Shown here piece after piece: positions 6,015 to 10,925 of a DNA stretch of 10,925 nucleotides. Under the pieces are notes generated by a model. The model did no database searches, had not been told where the DNA came from, and saw nothing but the letters and a program-made list of their open reading frames with translations. The translations under genes and the position numbers were made by a program. Position 1 is the first letter of the stretch. Each line of letters starts with the position of its first letter. Source of the DNA: Candidatus Nitrosopumilus sp. (GTDB lineage Archaea; Thermoproteota; Nitrososphaeria; Nitrososphaerales; Nitrosopumilaceae); assembly GCA_013203245.1 (NCBI GenBank), contig JABMOR010000003.1, positions 1 through 10,925 of the forward strand, written 5' to 3'.

Positions 6015-6326
6015 TCAGTCATCGTCATCAGGACATGTGAGTTCTCTGAGTTCAATGTATTTTTTTTCCATTGCTTCTGCATGAATTAATACTTGGGATA
6101 GATCAAATGACTCCTTTGAAAAATACCATCGAATAGGAACCCAATGCCCAATTCCGTCCATATCATGAATCATCCCTTTATCGGCTTTGACATTAATTTT
6201 TTCGTCAATAGATGTTTCTTTAATTTCAAGCCCTCGTTTTGTTTTATCCTCCATTACGATATCAGATTCACCGTCTTTGATAAAATAGAAAGTACCTTGC
6301 TCAAGAATAGGAAGGTCTAAAAGCAA
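6015..6326 (-). CDS. Conserved-type hypothetical protein, 103 residues, acidic C-terminus
   Basis: I do not recognise this protein. The start is TTG at 6326, one base after the sulfurtransferase stop codon; upstream in-frame stops leave no ATG or GTG alternative. The sequence is soluble and mixed alpha/beta, with aromatic clusters (GTFYFIKDG at 11-19 and HWVPIRWYF at 61-69), a predicted helix (76-96) and an end of Cys98-Pro followed by four Asp residues. There is no membrane segment or signal peptide, and the single Cys does not form a recognisable metal site. The 1-bp spacing makes co-transcription and probably translational coupling with the sulfurtransferase likely, so an accessory role in sulfur transfer is a reasonable guess but no more. 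Coding is supported by the open frame, the gene packing and the normal protein composition. Confidence 0.75.
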   Translation of the reverse strand: MLLDLPILEQGTFYFIKDGESDIVMEDKTKRGLEIKETSIDEKINVKADKGMIHDMDGIGHWVPIRWYFSKESFDLSQVLIHAEAMEKKYIELRELTCPDDDD

Positions 6327-6327
6327 T

Positions 6328-7173
6328 TTATTTTTCCACAGGATTTCCTATCATGTTTCCCCATTCAGTCCAGGAACCATCATAGTTTCGAACCTTTGGA
6401 TATCCAAGTAGATATTTCAATACAAACCAACTGTGTGAAGACCGTTCTCCTATTCTACAATAACAAATTACATCTTTGTCAGGAGTAACTCCTTTTGGTT
6501 CATAGTTCTGTCTTAACTCTTCAACTGCTTTGAAAGTACCATCAGCATCATTAACTGCAGTTGCCCATGGAATGTTATTTGCATCAGGAATATGACCGCC
6601 TCTTTGTGCATGTTCCATTGGATATTCTGGAGGTGCTGTAATTGTACCAGTGAATTCTGCAGGAGATCTTACATCAACCATTACACTGTCTTCTTTTCCT
6701 AAAGCTCTGCTAACATCAAATAGATATGCACGTAATCCTTCATCTGGAGGTTGTGCAACATAAGTTGATGGAGATAATTTGGGTTCATCAGTAGTGTAAT
6801 CTTTGTTTTCTAATTCCCATTTTTTTCTTCCACCATCCATAATCTTTAGATTTTCATGACCATAAATTTTAAAAACCCAGAAAGCAAATGCAGCAAACCA
6901 ATTGTTAAAATCGCCATAAAGAATAACTTCAGTATCAGCAGTGATTCCATTTTTAGCCATTAATGCTTCAAATTCTTTTTTGCTGATGATATCTCTTGTA
7001 ATAGGATCATTAATGTCTCGTTTCCACCAAATTAAACTGGCATCATTGATGTGGCCTTTTTGATATCCATTTACTGGATCATAATCAACTTCAACTAATT
7101 TCCTTTTTTCATTAGGAGGATTTTGAGATACCCATTCAGTATCAACTAAAACTTCAGGGTGTGCGTAACTCAT
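6328..7173 (-). CDS. sseA: Two-domain rhodanese-like sulfurtransferase (thiosulfate/3-mercaptopyruvate type)
   Basis: The 281-residue protein has two tandem rhodanese domains (about 5-125 and 150-275). The active-site loop is in the second domain: CRIGERSS from Cys239, the CRxGxR(S/T) form found in actinobacterial and archaeal thiosulfate sulfurtransferases. The equivalent loop of the first domain reads YGDFNNW, with Asp88 instead of Cys, so that domain is structural as in other two-domain members. Other family landmarks are GHINDA (40-45), DGGRKKW (113-119), VDVRSPAEF (166-174) and GGHIPDANNIPW (192-203). The enzyme moves a sulfane sulfur from a donor such as thiosulfate or mercaptopyruvate to an acceptor via a persulfide on Cys239; which donor is used is not visible. 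An ATG 60 bp upstream is also in frame, but MSYAHPEVLVDTEWV at 7173 is chosen because the homologous fold begins there and a TATA box lies 22 nt upstream. The symbol is by family only. Confidence 0.9.
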   Translation of the reverse strand: MSYAHPEVLVDTEWVSQNPPNEKRKLVEVDYDPVNGYQKGHINDASLIWWKRDINDPITRDIISKKEFEALMAKNGITADTEVILYGDFNNWFAAFAFWVFKIYGHENLKIMDGGRKKWELENKDYTTDEPKLSPSTYVAQPPDEGLRAYLFDVSRALGKEDSVMVDVRSPAEFTGTITAPPEYPMEHAQRGGHIPDANNIPWATAVNDADGTFKAVEELRQNYEPKGVTPDKDVICYCRIGERSSHSWFVLKYLLGYPKVRNYDGSWTEWGNMIGNPVEK

Positions 7174-7195
7174 AATTTGTACGGATTTGTTTTCA

Positions 7196-7203
7196 TACTT
7201 AAT
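7196..7203 (-). promoter_or_regulatory. TATA box of the sulfurtransferase gene
   Basis: ATTAAGTA on the minus strand ends 22 nt before the ATG at 7173. It lies inside the longer in-frame ORF that starts at 7233, which supports the shorter protein. Confidence 0.5.
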
Positions 7204-7233
7204 TGTTCTTCCAAAAAATAGTAAAAATATCAT

Positions 7234-7241
7234 TTTTAAGT
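7234..7241 (+). promoter_or_regulatory. TATA box of the NAD kinase-nob1 operon
   Basis: TTTTAAGT ends 22 nt before the TTG start at 7264. The two divergent TATA boxes are about 30 bp apart in a 90-bp intergenic region, so each transcription complex would sit close to the other. Confidence 0.5.
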
Positions 7242-7263
7242 AAATACAATTCAGAAGAACTGC

Positions 7264-8079
7264 TTGAAATTACAAAAAGTAGCAGTGGTCAGCAAAGTAG
7301 GATCGAAGGATTCAGAGCAAGCTGCAAAAGATGTCACAAAAAAGCTTTTAGCAAAAAAAGTGACCGTGTTTACAATTTCACCAATTAAAGTTGAAGGTGC
7401 AAAACAAATGGAGACGTTAGAGGAATTGAAAAAAGAAAAGCTAGATTTGATAATAACTCTAGGGGGAGATGGTACAACACTTCGAGTATTTAGAAACTTG
7501 GAAAATGAAACGCCAATTCTAACTATCAATGTAGGAGGGAATAGAGGTATTTTATCAGAAATTACAATTGAAGAAATTGATGATGCGATAGAACAAATTT
7601 CAAAAAATAATTTCTTCTTAGATAAAAGAACTAGAGTGGTTGCATCATGTGGAGGAAAAGAATTTCCACCAGCATTAAATGAAATTTACATTGCCAGAAC
7701 AAACTTGACTAAAACTGCAGAGATTAAAATTAAATTTCAAGATGATACTGTAAAACAAAAAATGGACGGATTGATAATTGCTACCCCAAGTGGGTCTACA
7801 GGTCATTCATTTTCATTAGGAGGTCCAATTTTACATGAAAGTTTGGATGTCTTAATCATAACACCTGTTGCACCCGTATACAGATTAGCATCAATGGTTG
7901 TTCCAGATGAAAAAATCGAGATTGTTTGTTCTCATGATTGTAATATTGCAATGGATGCACAGGTTGTCAAAGCAGTTGGATATAATGAACCAATCATCAT
8001 CAGAAAATACAAAAATCACGCAGTATTTCTAAGATTAAAGAAAAGGGGATTGAGACAGATGAGCAAGCTTGGATTTTAG
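7264..8079 (+). CDS. nadK: NAD kinase
   Basis: The 271-residue protein has the standard NAD kinase order of motifs. GGDGT (67-71) is the catalytic/phosphate-binding motif, NE (139-140) contacts the NAD ribose, and the glycine-rich TPSGSTGHSFSLGGPI stretch (174-189) is the conserved dinucleotide site. TPVAP (200-204) follows in the all-beta C-terminal part. The enzyme phosphorylates NAD to NADP in the cytoplasm; archaeal members can use ATP or polyphosphate, which cannot be told apart here. The start is TTG: the in-frame stop at 7237 and the lack of ATG or GTG in between leave no better choice, and a TATA box 22 nt upstream supports it. The 3' end overlaps nob1 by 11 bp, so the two are co-transcribed. 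Length is normal for the family. Confidence 0.92.
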   Translation: MKLQKVAVVSKVGSKDSEQAAKDVTKKLLAKKVTVFTISPIKVEGAKQMETLEELKKEKLDLIITLGGDGTTLRVFRNLENETPILTINVGGNRGILSEITIEEIDDAIEQISKNNFFLDKRTRVVASCGGKEFPPALNEIYIARTNLTKTAEIKIKFQDDTVKQKMDGLIIATPSGSTGHSFSLGGPILHESLDVLIITPVAPVYRLASMVVPDEKIEIVCSHDCNIAMDAQVVKAVGYNEPIIIRKYKNHAVFLRLKKRGLRQMSKLGF

Positions 8080-8563
8080 AATTTTAGACGCTAGTGCATT
8101 TTATGCAGGAGTTCCATTTAGATCAACAGATGTGTGGTACACAACATCATTAGTTTATGATGAAATTAAACACATAAAGAAAAACCATAATGCATTAGGA
8201 ATTTTACTTGAAGCTAATAGATTAAAAATTAGAGAGCCAGATTCAGAATCTACAAAAAATGCAATTAAAGCATCAAAGAATACAGGAGATTTTCCCCAGT
8301 TATCAAAGCAAGATATTTCAATTATCGCATTGGGTATAGAGACCAAGGGTCAGATAATCAGCGATGATTTTGCAATTTCAAACGTGGCCAAAAATTTAGG
8401 TTTAGAAATCACACCTATTATGACAAAAGGTATCAAGGATGTTGGAAAATGGGTTCACTACTGCCCAGGGTGTAGAACTAATCATACAACAGGAAAAGAA
8501 TGCCCAACGTGTGGAACACCATTTAAGAGAAAATTACTTAAAGAAAAATCAGTCTCAGTTTAA
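8069..8563 (+). CDS. nob1: Nob1-type endoribonuclease (PIN domain plus zinc ribbon)
   Basis: The 164-residue protein has an N-terminal PIN domain (about 3-115) and a C-terminal zinc ribbon (129-150). Likely metal-binding acids of the PIN site are Asp7 (ILDASAF), Glu32 (VYDEI), Asp82 (SKQDISIIALG) and Asp99/Asp100 (IISDDF). The ribbon is YCPGC followed by ECPTCG, with Cys132, Cys135, Cys145 and Cys148. In archaea and eukaryotes Nob1 cuts the 3' end of the small-subunit rRNA precursor during ribosome assembly. The start is TTG at 8069, inside the NAD kinase gene; an in-frame TGA at 8060 rules out anything earlier apart from rare codons. The 11-bp overlap suggests translational coupling. A generic VapC toxin is excluded by the ribbon and by the absence of an antitoxin gene. 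Confidence 0.9.
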   Translation: MDFRILDASAFYAGVPFRSTDVWYTTSLVYDEIKHIKKNHNALGILLEANRLKIREPDSESTKNAIKASKNTGDFPQLSKQDISIIALGIETKGQIISDDFAISNVAKNLGLEITPIMTKGIKDVGKWVHYCPGCRTNHTTGKECPTCGTPFKRKLLKEKSVSV

Positions 8564-8642
8564 CTAAACATCATAAAGTGAATCCTTCGTGTTAGTATTT
8601 TCCTGAATCATAGTTGGCAAAATGCTTGTTTTCTCAATCACA

Positions 8643-9329
8643 TCAAGAATCATGTAAAGTTTTTTGGTTTGTTGCCTTGAGGAATTTGCTTTTACTGTCT
8701 AGTGTTTTTTTAATTTTTTTTGCACGAGCTTCACCCAAACCTTCAACTTTTGCCAATTCAGCAGTAGTGGCACTAAAAACTTTCAGAGGAGTTCCAAATT
8801 TAGTTAACATTCGAACTGCAAATTTCTCTCCAATTCCAGGCAAACTACAAAGAACTGAAAGTTGTTGTTTTCCCAAATCAGAGGATTTTTTGATCTTTTT
8901 TAGATATGGTCCTTGTGGAGCATCTGTTCTAGAACACAAAGACACCAGTAATTTTGCAGTATGAGCAGCACTGGGAGTAGGAATTACAGGGATTTTAAAA
9001 TCTAAAACAACAGTAGAGAGTGCACCGTAGAATACCATAGGATTTTCAGTAATTTCTTCAATTTCATCAACATTGCCTTCCATGAGAACTATAGGATGCT
9101 CAAAATGTTCCTTTAGTCTAGAACATTGATCAAAAAGTCGACCATCAAAAACAGAGGCCATAAGATCACGAATGCTTTTTCTTTCTACAATAGTTTCAGG
9201 TGCAACAATATAATCACCAATAGGAAGTGTTTTCATTTCAATATTCATTCCAATTGATTTGAGTAAATCAGGGATTCCACTTTTTCTTTCTCGTTCATCT
9301 ACAACTATTCGCAGATTCTCTAAATTCAT
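8643..9329 (-). CDS. xpf: XPF/ERCC4-family structure-specific endonuclease, nuclease-only form
   Basis: The 228-residue protein is the short XPF type of Crenarchaeota and Thaumarchaeota, without the helicase domain found in euryarchaeal Hef. The ERCC4 nuclease domain spans about 6-135 with VDERERKS (10-17), GDY (38-40) and the diagnostic ERKSIRD (49-55, ERKx3D). Two helix-hairpin-helix motifs follow: LPGIGEKFA (163-171) and VEGLGEARAKKI (195-206). The family works as a dimer and cuts 3' flaps and branched DNA in repair and replication-fork processing, usually stimulated by PCNA. The last residues, QKTLHDS (222-228), resemble the first half of a PCNA-interacting (PIP) motif but lack the usual terminal aromatic pair. 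The gene has its own TATA box and faces nob1 across a 79-bp gap in which I see no other gene. Confidence 0.92.
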   Translation of the reverse strand: MNLENLRIVVDERERKSGIPDLLKSIGMNIEMKTLPIGDYIVAPETIVERKSIRDLMASVFDGRLFDQCSRLKEHFEHPIVLMEGNVDEIEEITENPMVFYGALSTVVLDFKIPVIPTPSAAHTAKLLVSLCSRTDAPQGPYLKKIKKSSDLGKQQLSVLCSLPGIGEKFAVRMLTKFGTPLKVFSATTAELAKVEGLGEARAKKIKKTLDSKSKFLKATNQKTLHDS

Positions 9330-9350
9330 AATAGAATTGGGAAAGAATTG

Positions 9351-9358
9351 TTAATATC
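9351..9358 (-). promoter_or_regulatory. TATA box of the xpf gene
   Basis: GATATTAA on the minus strand ends 21 nt before the ATG at 9329, in the 51-bp gap after the prefoldin gene. It suggests that xpf can be transcribed independently of the exosome superoperon. Confidence 0.5.
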
Positions 9359-9380
9359 TTTATGAAAATTATGTGGAATA

Positions 9381-9800
9381 TTATTTTCTAGGATTGTCAT
9401 CCGGAGGAGATACTTTTGGAGGAGCATTTGCAGCGCCACCTTTCATCATTTCAGTAATTTTTATTTCTTGTTCTTTGAGAGTTTCTTTGAGACGTATTTC
9501 TTGTTTTTCAAGAACTGTAGAACGTGTTTTAGTAAGATCAATTCGTTCTTCTAATTCATCAATCAACTCCTGTTTTTTGGATTTAATCAATATAGTACCA
9601 GCTTGTTTGAATACTGCATCACCATCAGCAACTTTTTTTAATTCTTCAAGAGCCTTTTCAGTTTCTGCTTTTTCCATATCAAGATGTTGTTTTTGAGTCA
9701 TAATTGATTGTAAATTCTGTTGTGATTGTTGCATTTTCGTAAGTTGTTCTTGAAGCCATGGGGGCATTTGTCCTCCTGGCGGCATTTGTCCTGCTGACAT
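9381..9800 (-). CDS. pfdB: Prefoldin beta subunit
   Basis: The 139-residue protein shows the beta-prefoldin layout: an N-terminal helix (about 15-55, rich in Gln, Lys and Leu), a short beta-hairpin region (DGDAVFKQAGTILIKS, 59-74) and a second long coiled-coil helix (75-120). With alpha subunits it forms the hexameric jellyfish-shaped chaperone that holds unfolded proteins for the thermosome. At 139 residues it is longer than the usual roughly 117. The extra is a Met/Pro/Gly/Gln-rich N-terminal stretch (MSAGQMPPGGQMPPW) and an Ala/Pro-rich C-terminal tail (121-139), both likely disordered. It follows pcc1 by 23 bp, the usual archaeal order. A TATA box overlapping the pcc1 stop suggests it also has its own promoter. 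Confidence 0.92.
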   Translation of the reverse strand: MSAGQMPPGGQMPPWLQEQLTKMQQSQQNLQSIMTQKQHLDMEKAETEKALEELKKVADGDAVFKQAGTILIKSKKQELIDELEERIDLTKTRSTVLEKQEIRLKETLKEQEIKITEMMKGGAANAPPKVSPPDDNPRK

Positions 9801-9822
9801 GTTTAATCAAAAAATTTGTTTC

Positions 9823-9830
9823 ATTATATC
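9823..9830 (-). promoter_or_regulatory. Internal TATA box for prefoldin beta, overlapping the pcc1 stop codon
   Basis: GATATAAT on the minus strand ends exactly 22 nt before the prefoldin ATG at 9800 and includes the pcc1 stop codon. The placement fits an internal leaderless promoter within the superoperon. Confidence 0.5.
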
Positions 9831-10069
9831 TTTACCGATTCAATTGAATCGTAGCTGGCTTGAATTAATCGAAGAGTGGAATTCATGTTTGCTCTAAGAT
9901 GATTTAACTGGTCAGTTTCTGCCGTAATGATAATTTTTTTATCAAAAGTTATCTGAGTTTTTACAGGATTTTCAGGATAGAATTCATTGTCAGTGTTTAC
10001 AGAATCATAAATTGCTTTTGTCTTATCTTTTGCATCAACTGTGATTTTTGCACTAAAGTTTAACGTCAT
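9824..10069 (-). CDS. pcc1: KEOPS complex subunit Pcc1
   Basis: This 81-residue alpha/beta protein fits the archaeal Pcc1 family in length, predicted fold and position. It reads as two beta strands (MTLNFSAKITVDAKD), a helix (KAIYDSVNTDNEF), strands (VKTQITFDKKIIITAE) and a long C-terminal helix starting near Leu55 (LNHLRANMNSTLRLIQASYD). Pcc1 is the dimerising subunit of KEOPS, which with Kae1, Bud32 and Cgi121 makes the t6A modification at tRNA position 37. Its gene lies between eL43 and prefoldin beta, the classical archaeal arrangement. The start overlaps the end of the eL43 gene by 17 bp, implying translational coupling. Two stop codons in a row (TAA TGA) close the frame. Confidence 0.88.
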   Translation of the reverse strand: MTLNFSAKITVDAKDKTKAIYDSVNTDNEFYPENPVKTQITFDKKIIITAETDQLNHLRANMNSTLRLIQASYDSIESVKI

Positions 10070-10274
10070 ATGCTGTACCAGCTACTTTATAGCTGCATTT
10101 TTTACAAGACCAAATTCCAACTGCATCACGTCCAAATGTTGTAGAACCACATTCAGGGCAATCTCTTTCTTCTTTTAATGTGAAATGGATTTTTGTATAT
10201 TGTTTTCTAAGTTTAATTCCATAACGAGCACCTAATCCTTTAAGGGCTTTTTTTGCTTTTGCGTGTCTGACCAT
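10053..10274 (-). CDS. rpl37ae: 50S ribosomal protein eL43 (L37Ae)
   Basis: The 73-residue basic protein has the eL43 zinc ribbon, CPEC (39-42) and CKKC (57-60), giving C-x2-C-x14-C-x2-C. It is preceded by the typical GLGARYGIKLRKQ stretch (13-25) and by an N-terminus rich in Lys and Arg for rRNA contact. It is a component of the large ribosomal subunit. Length is slightly shorter than the common 80-95 residues but all core motifs are present. It begins one base after the rrp42 stop codon and overlaps pcc1, so it is an internal gene of the exosome operon. Confidence 0.95.
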   Translation of the reverse strand: MVRHAKAKKALKGLGARYGIKLRKQYTKIHFTLKEERDCPECGSTTFGRDAVGIWSCKKCSYKVAGTAYDVKL

Positions 10275-10275
10275 T

Positions 10276-10925
10276 TTACTGACTACCTTTTTGGGCTTCT
10301 TTTAATATTTCCCTTATTTTTGCGCCTACTCTTACAGATATTTCGCCACATTGATTGATTTGATCTTGTGTAAATCCATCACTGCCACCTTTTTGTAGTG
10401 CAACAATATTTCCATCAGAATCACTTGTAATTGTAATACGAGCATCCATACTAGCCCATTCATCCCCATTTGGATCAACTATGATATGATTACCAATTCT
10501 CCCCATGGTTACAGATACGGGGATTGTAGAAATTGGTAAAGGAGTGTTTTCACCCTCAACAAGTTGAGGTTTATCATCAACCCAATTCCATTTAGGAGTT
10601 TTTGATGTAAGTAATGCTGCGGTAGCTGCATAAGAGCATGCATCAAATAAATTTCCATCATAATCAACAACAACATTATCAGCAAATACACCAATAACGG
10701 ATTTATCTTTCTGTATAACTAATTGAGAAACATCAACCATGTGACTTTCTCTAATACCTCTATCAACAACTCTTGCTAATTCTATTACATGAGGTTGTGG
10801 AGGACCAGTTTCAACAGTAGGATGAGACAATGGTAAAAGTTCAGCAGTACAAATGAAAAGACCTCTGTCGCCAGTATCGGGGAAAGGTCTATCTGGTTGA
10901 ATTTTTACTCCGCATGTTACTTCAG
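10276..10925 (-). CDS. rrp42: Archaeal exosome subunit Rrp42, N-terminus outside window
   Basis: The frame stays open to the right edge, giving 215 residues of the C-terminal part. A TTG at 10830 could be read as a start, but the family sequence continues upstream of it (PFPDTGDRGLF, then AELLPLSHPTVETGPP across the TTG), so the gene is a 5'-partial. Other Rrp42 features are IELARVVDRGIRES, the motif VVVDYDGNLFDACSYAA, and MGRIGNHIIVDPNGDEWASM. It belongs to the RNase PH family. In the archaeal exosome, Rrp42 alternates with the catalytic Rrp41 in a hexameric ring that degrades or tails RNA from the 3' end; Rrp42 itself is non-catalytic but helps bind the RNA. rrp4 and rrp41 are expected immediately upstream, beyond the window. 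Full length would be about 270 residues. Confidence 0.95.
   Translation of the reverse strand, partial: EVTCGVKIQPDRPFPDTGDRGLFICTAELLPLSHPTVETGPPQPHVIELARVVDRGIRESHMVDVSQLVIQKDKSVIGVFADNVVVDYDGNLFDACSYAATAALLTSKTPKWNWVDDKPQLVEGENTPLPISTIPVSVTMGRIGNHIIVDPNGDEWASMDARITITSDSDGNIVALQKGGSDGFTQDQINQCGEISVRVGAKIREILKEAQKGSQ

Noticed and set aside
7174..7233. 20-residue N-terminal extension of the sulfurtransferase as a signal peptide
   Set aside because: The extension overlaps the TATA box, lacks a typical signal-peptide layout (charged residues follow the hydrophobic run with no cleavage motif), and the ATG at 7173 matches the start of the family fold.
8069..8563. VapC-type toxin reading of the PIN-domain gene
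   Set aside because: The C-terminal four-cysteine zinc ribbon and the coupling to NAD kinase rather than an antitoxin point to Nob1.
8564..8642. Possible small RNA or extra gene in the gap between nob1 and xpf
   Set aside because: I found no matching C/D box set, strong hairpin or start-supported ORF; it looks like a plain convergent 3' region.
10276..10830. Rrp42 as a complete 184-residue protein starting at TTG 10830
   Set aside because: The conserved Rrp42 sequence continues in frame upstream to the window edge, so this TTG is an internal leucine.
1..10925. CRISPR arrays, insertion sequences, integrases, prophage or defence modules
   Set aside because: No repeat-spacer pattern, transposase, integrase or defence gene is seen on either strand; the window reads as a core chromosomal region.

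Overview
The window looks like a chromosome segment of an ammonia-oxidising archaeon of the Nitrosopumilus type (Nitrososphaerota/Thaumarchaeota). This rests on the AT-rich sequence, an archaeal information-processing gene set (exosome Rrp42, eL43, Pcc1, prefoldin beta, Nob1), a nuclease-only XPF, a Sulfolobus-type 3Fe-4S/4Fe-4S ferredoxin domain, and apparently leaderless promoters whose TATA box ends about 20-23 nt before the start codon. The genus is an inference; the archaeal assignment is firm.

Layout. Bases 1-1003 (minus) hold the N-terminal part of a Kef/CPA2-type cation:proton antiporter that runs off the left edge. The only long stretch without a large gene, 1004-1421, is not empty. 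It holds the antiporter promoter, a well-formed but unlisted C/D box sRNA (about 1131-1198) with its own TATA box, a perfect 9+3+9 inverted repeat (1231-1251), and a 35-residue CxxC/HxxxH mini-protein gene (1254-1361). Next comes a 497-residue coiled-coil protein with 24-residue repeats (plus). It abuts, tail to tail with no spacer, a membrane GT2 glycosyltransferase with an unusual extracytoplasmic C-terminal domain (minus).

From 5030 to 7173 the minus strand carries a redox/sulfur neighbourhood: a two-domain sulfurtransferase, a 103-residue unknown protein 1 bp downstream, and a ferredoxin fusion protein with its own TATA box. A divergent 90-bp promoter region separates it from a plus-strand NAD kinase-Nob1 pair with overlapping genes that both start at TTG. 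The right part (minus) is the distal end of the archaeal exosome superoperon: rrp42 (5' end outside the window), eL43, pcc1 and prefoldin beta, followed by an XPF-type nuclease with its own promoter.

The genes do not form one pathway. RNA metabolism and translation (exosome, eL43, Pcc1/KEOPS, Nob1, the sRNA), protein folding and DNA repair sit on the right and in the left intergenic region; redox/sulfur and envelope functions lie between. The most novel content is the 1004-1421 interval, the repeat-bearing coiled-coil protein, and the zinc-site-less ferredoxin fusion next to the orphan 103-residue protein.
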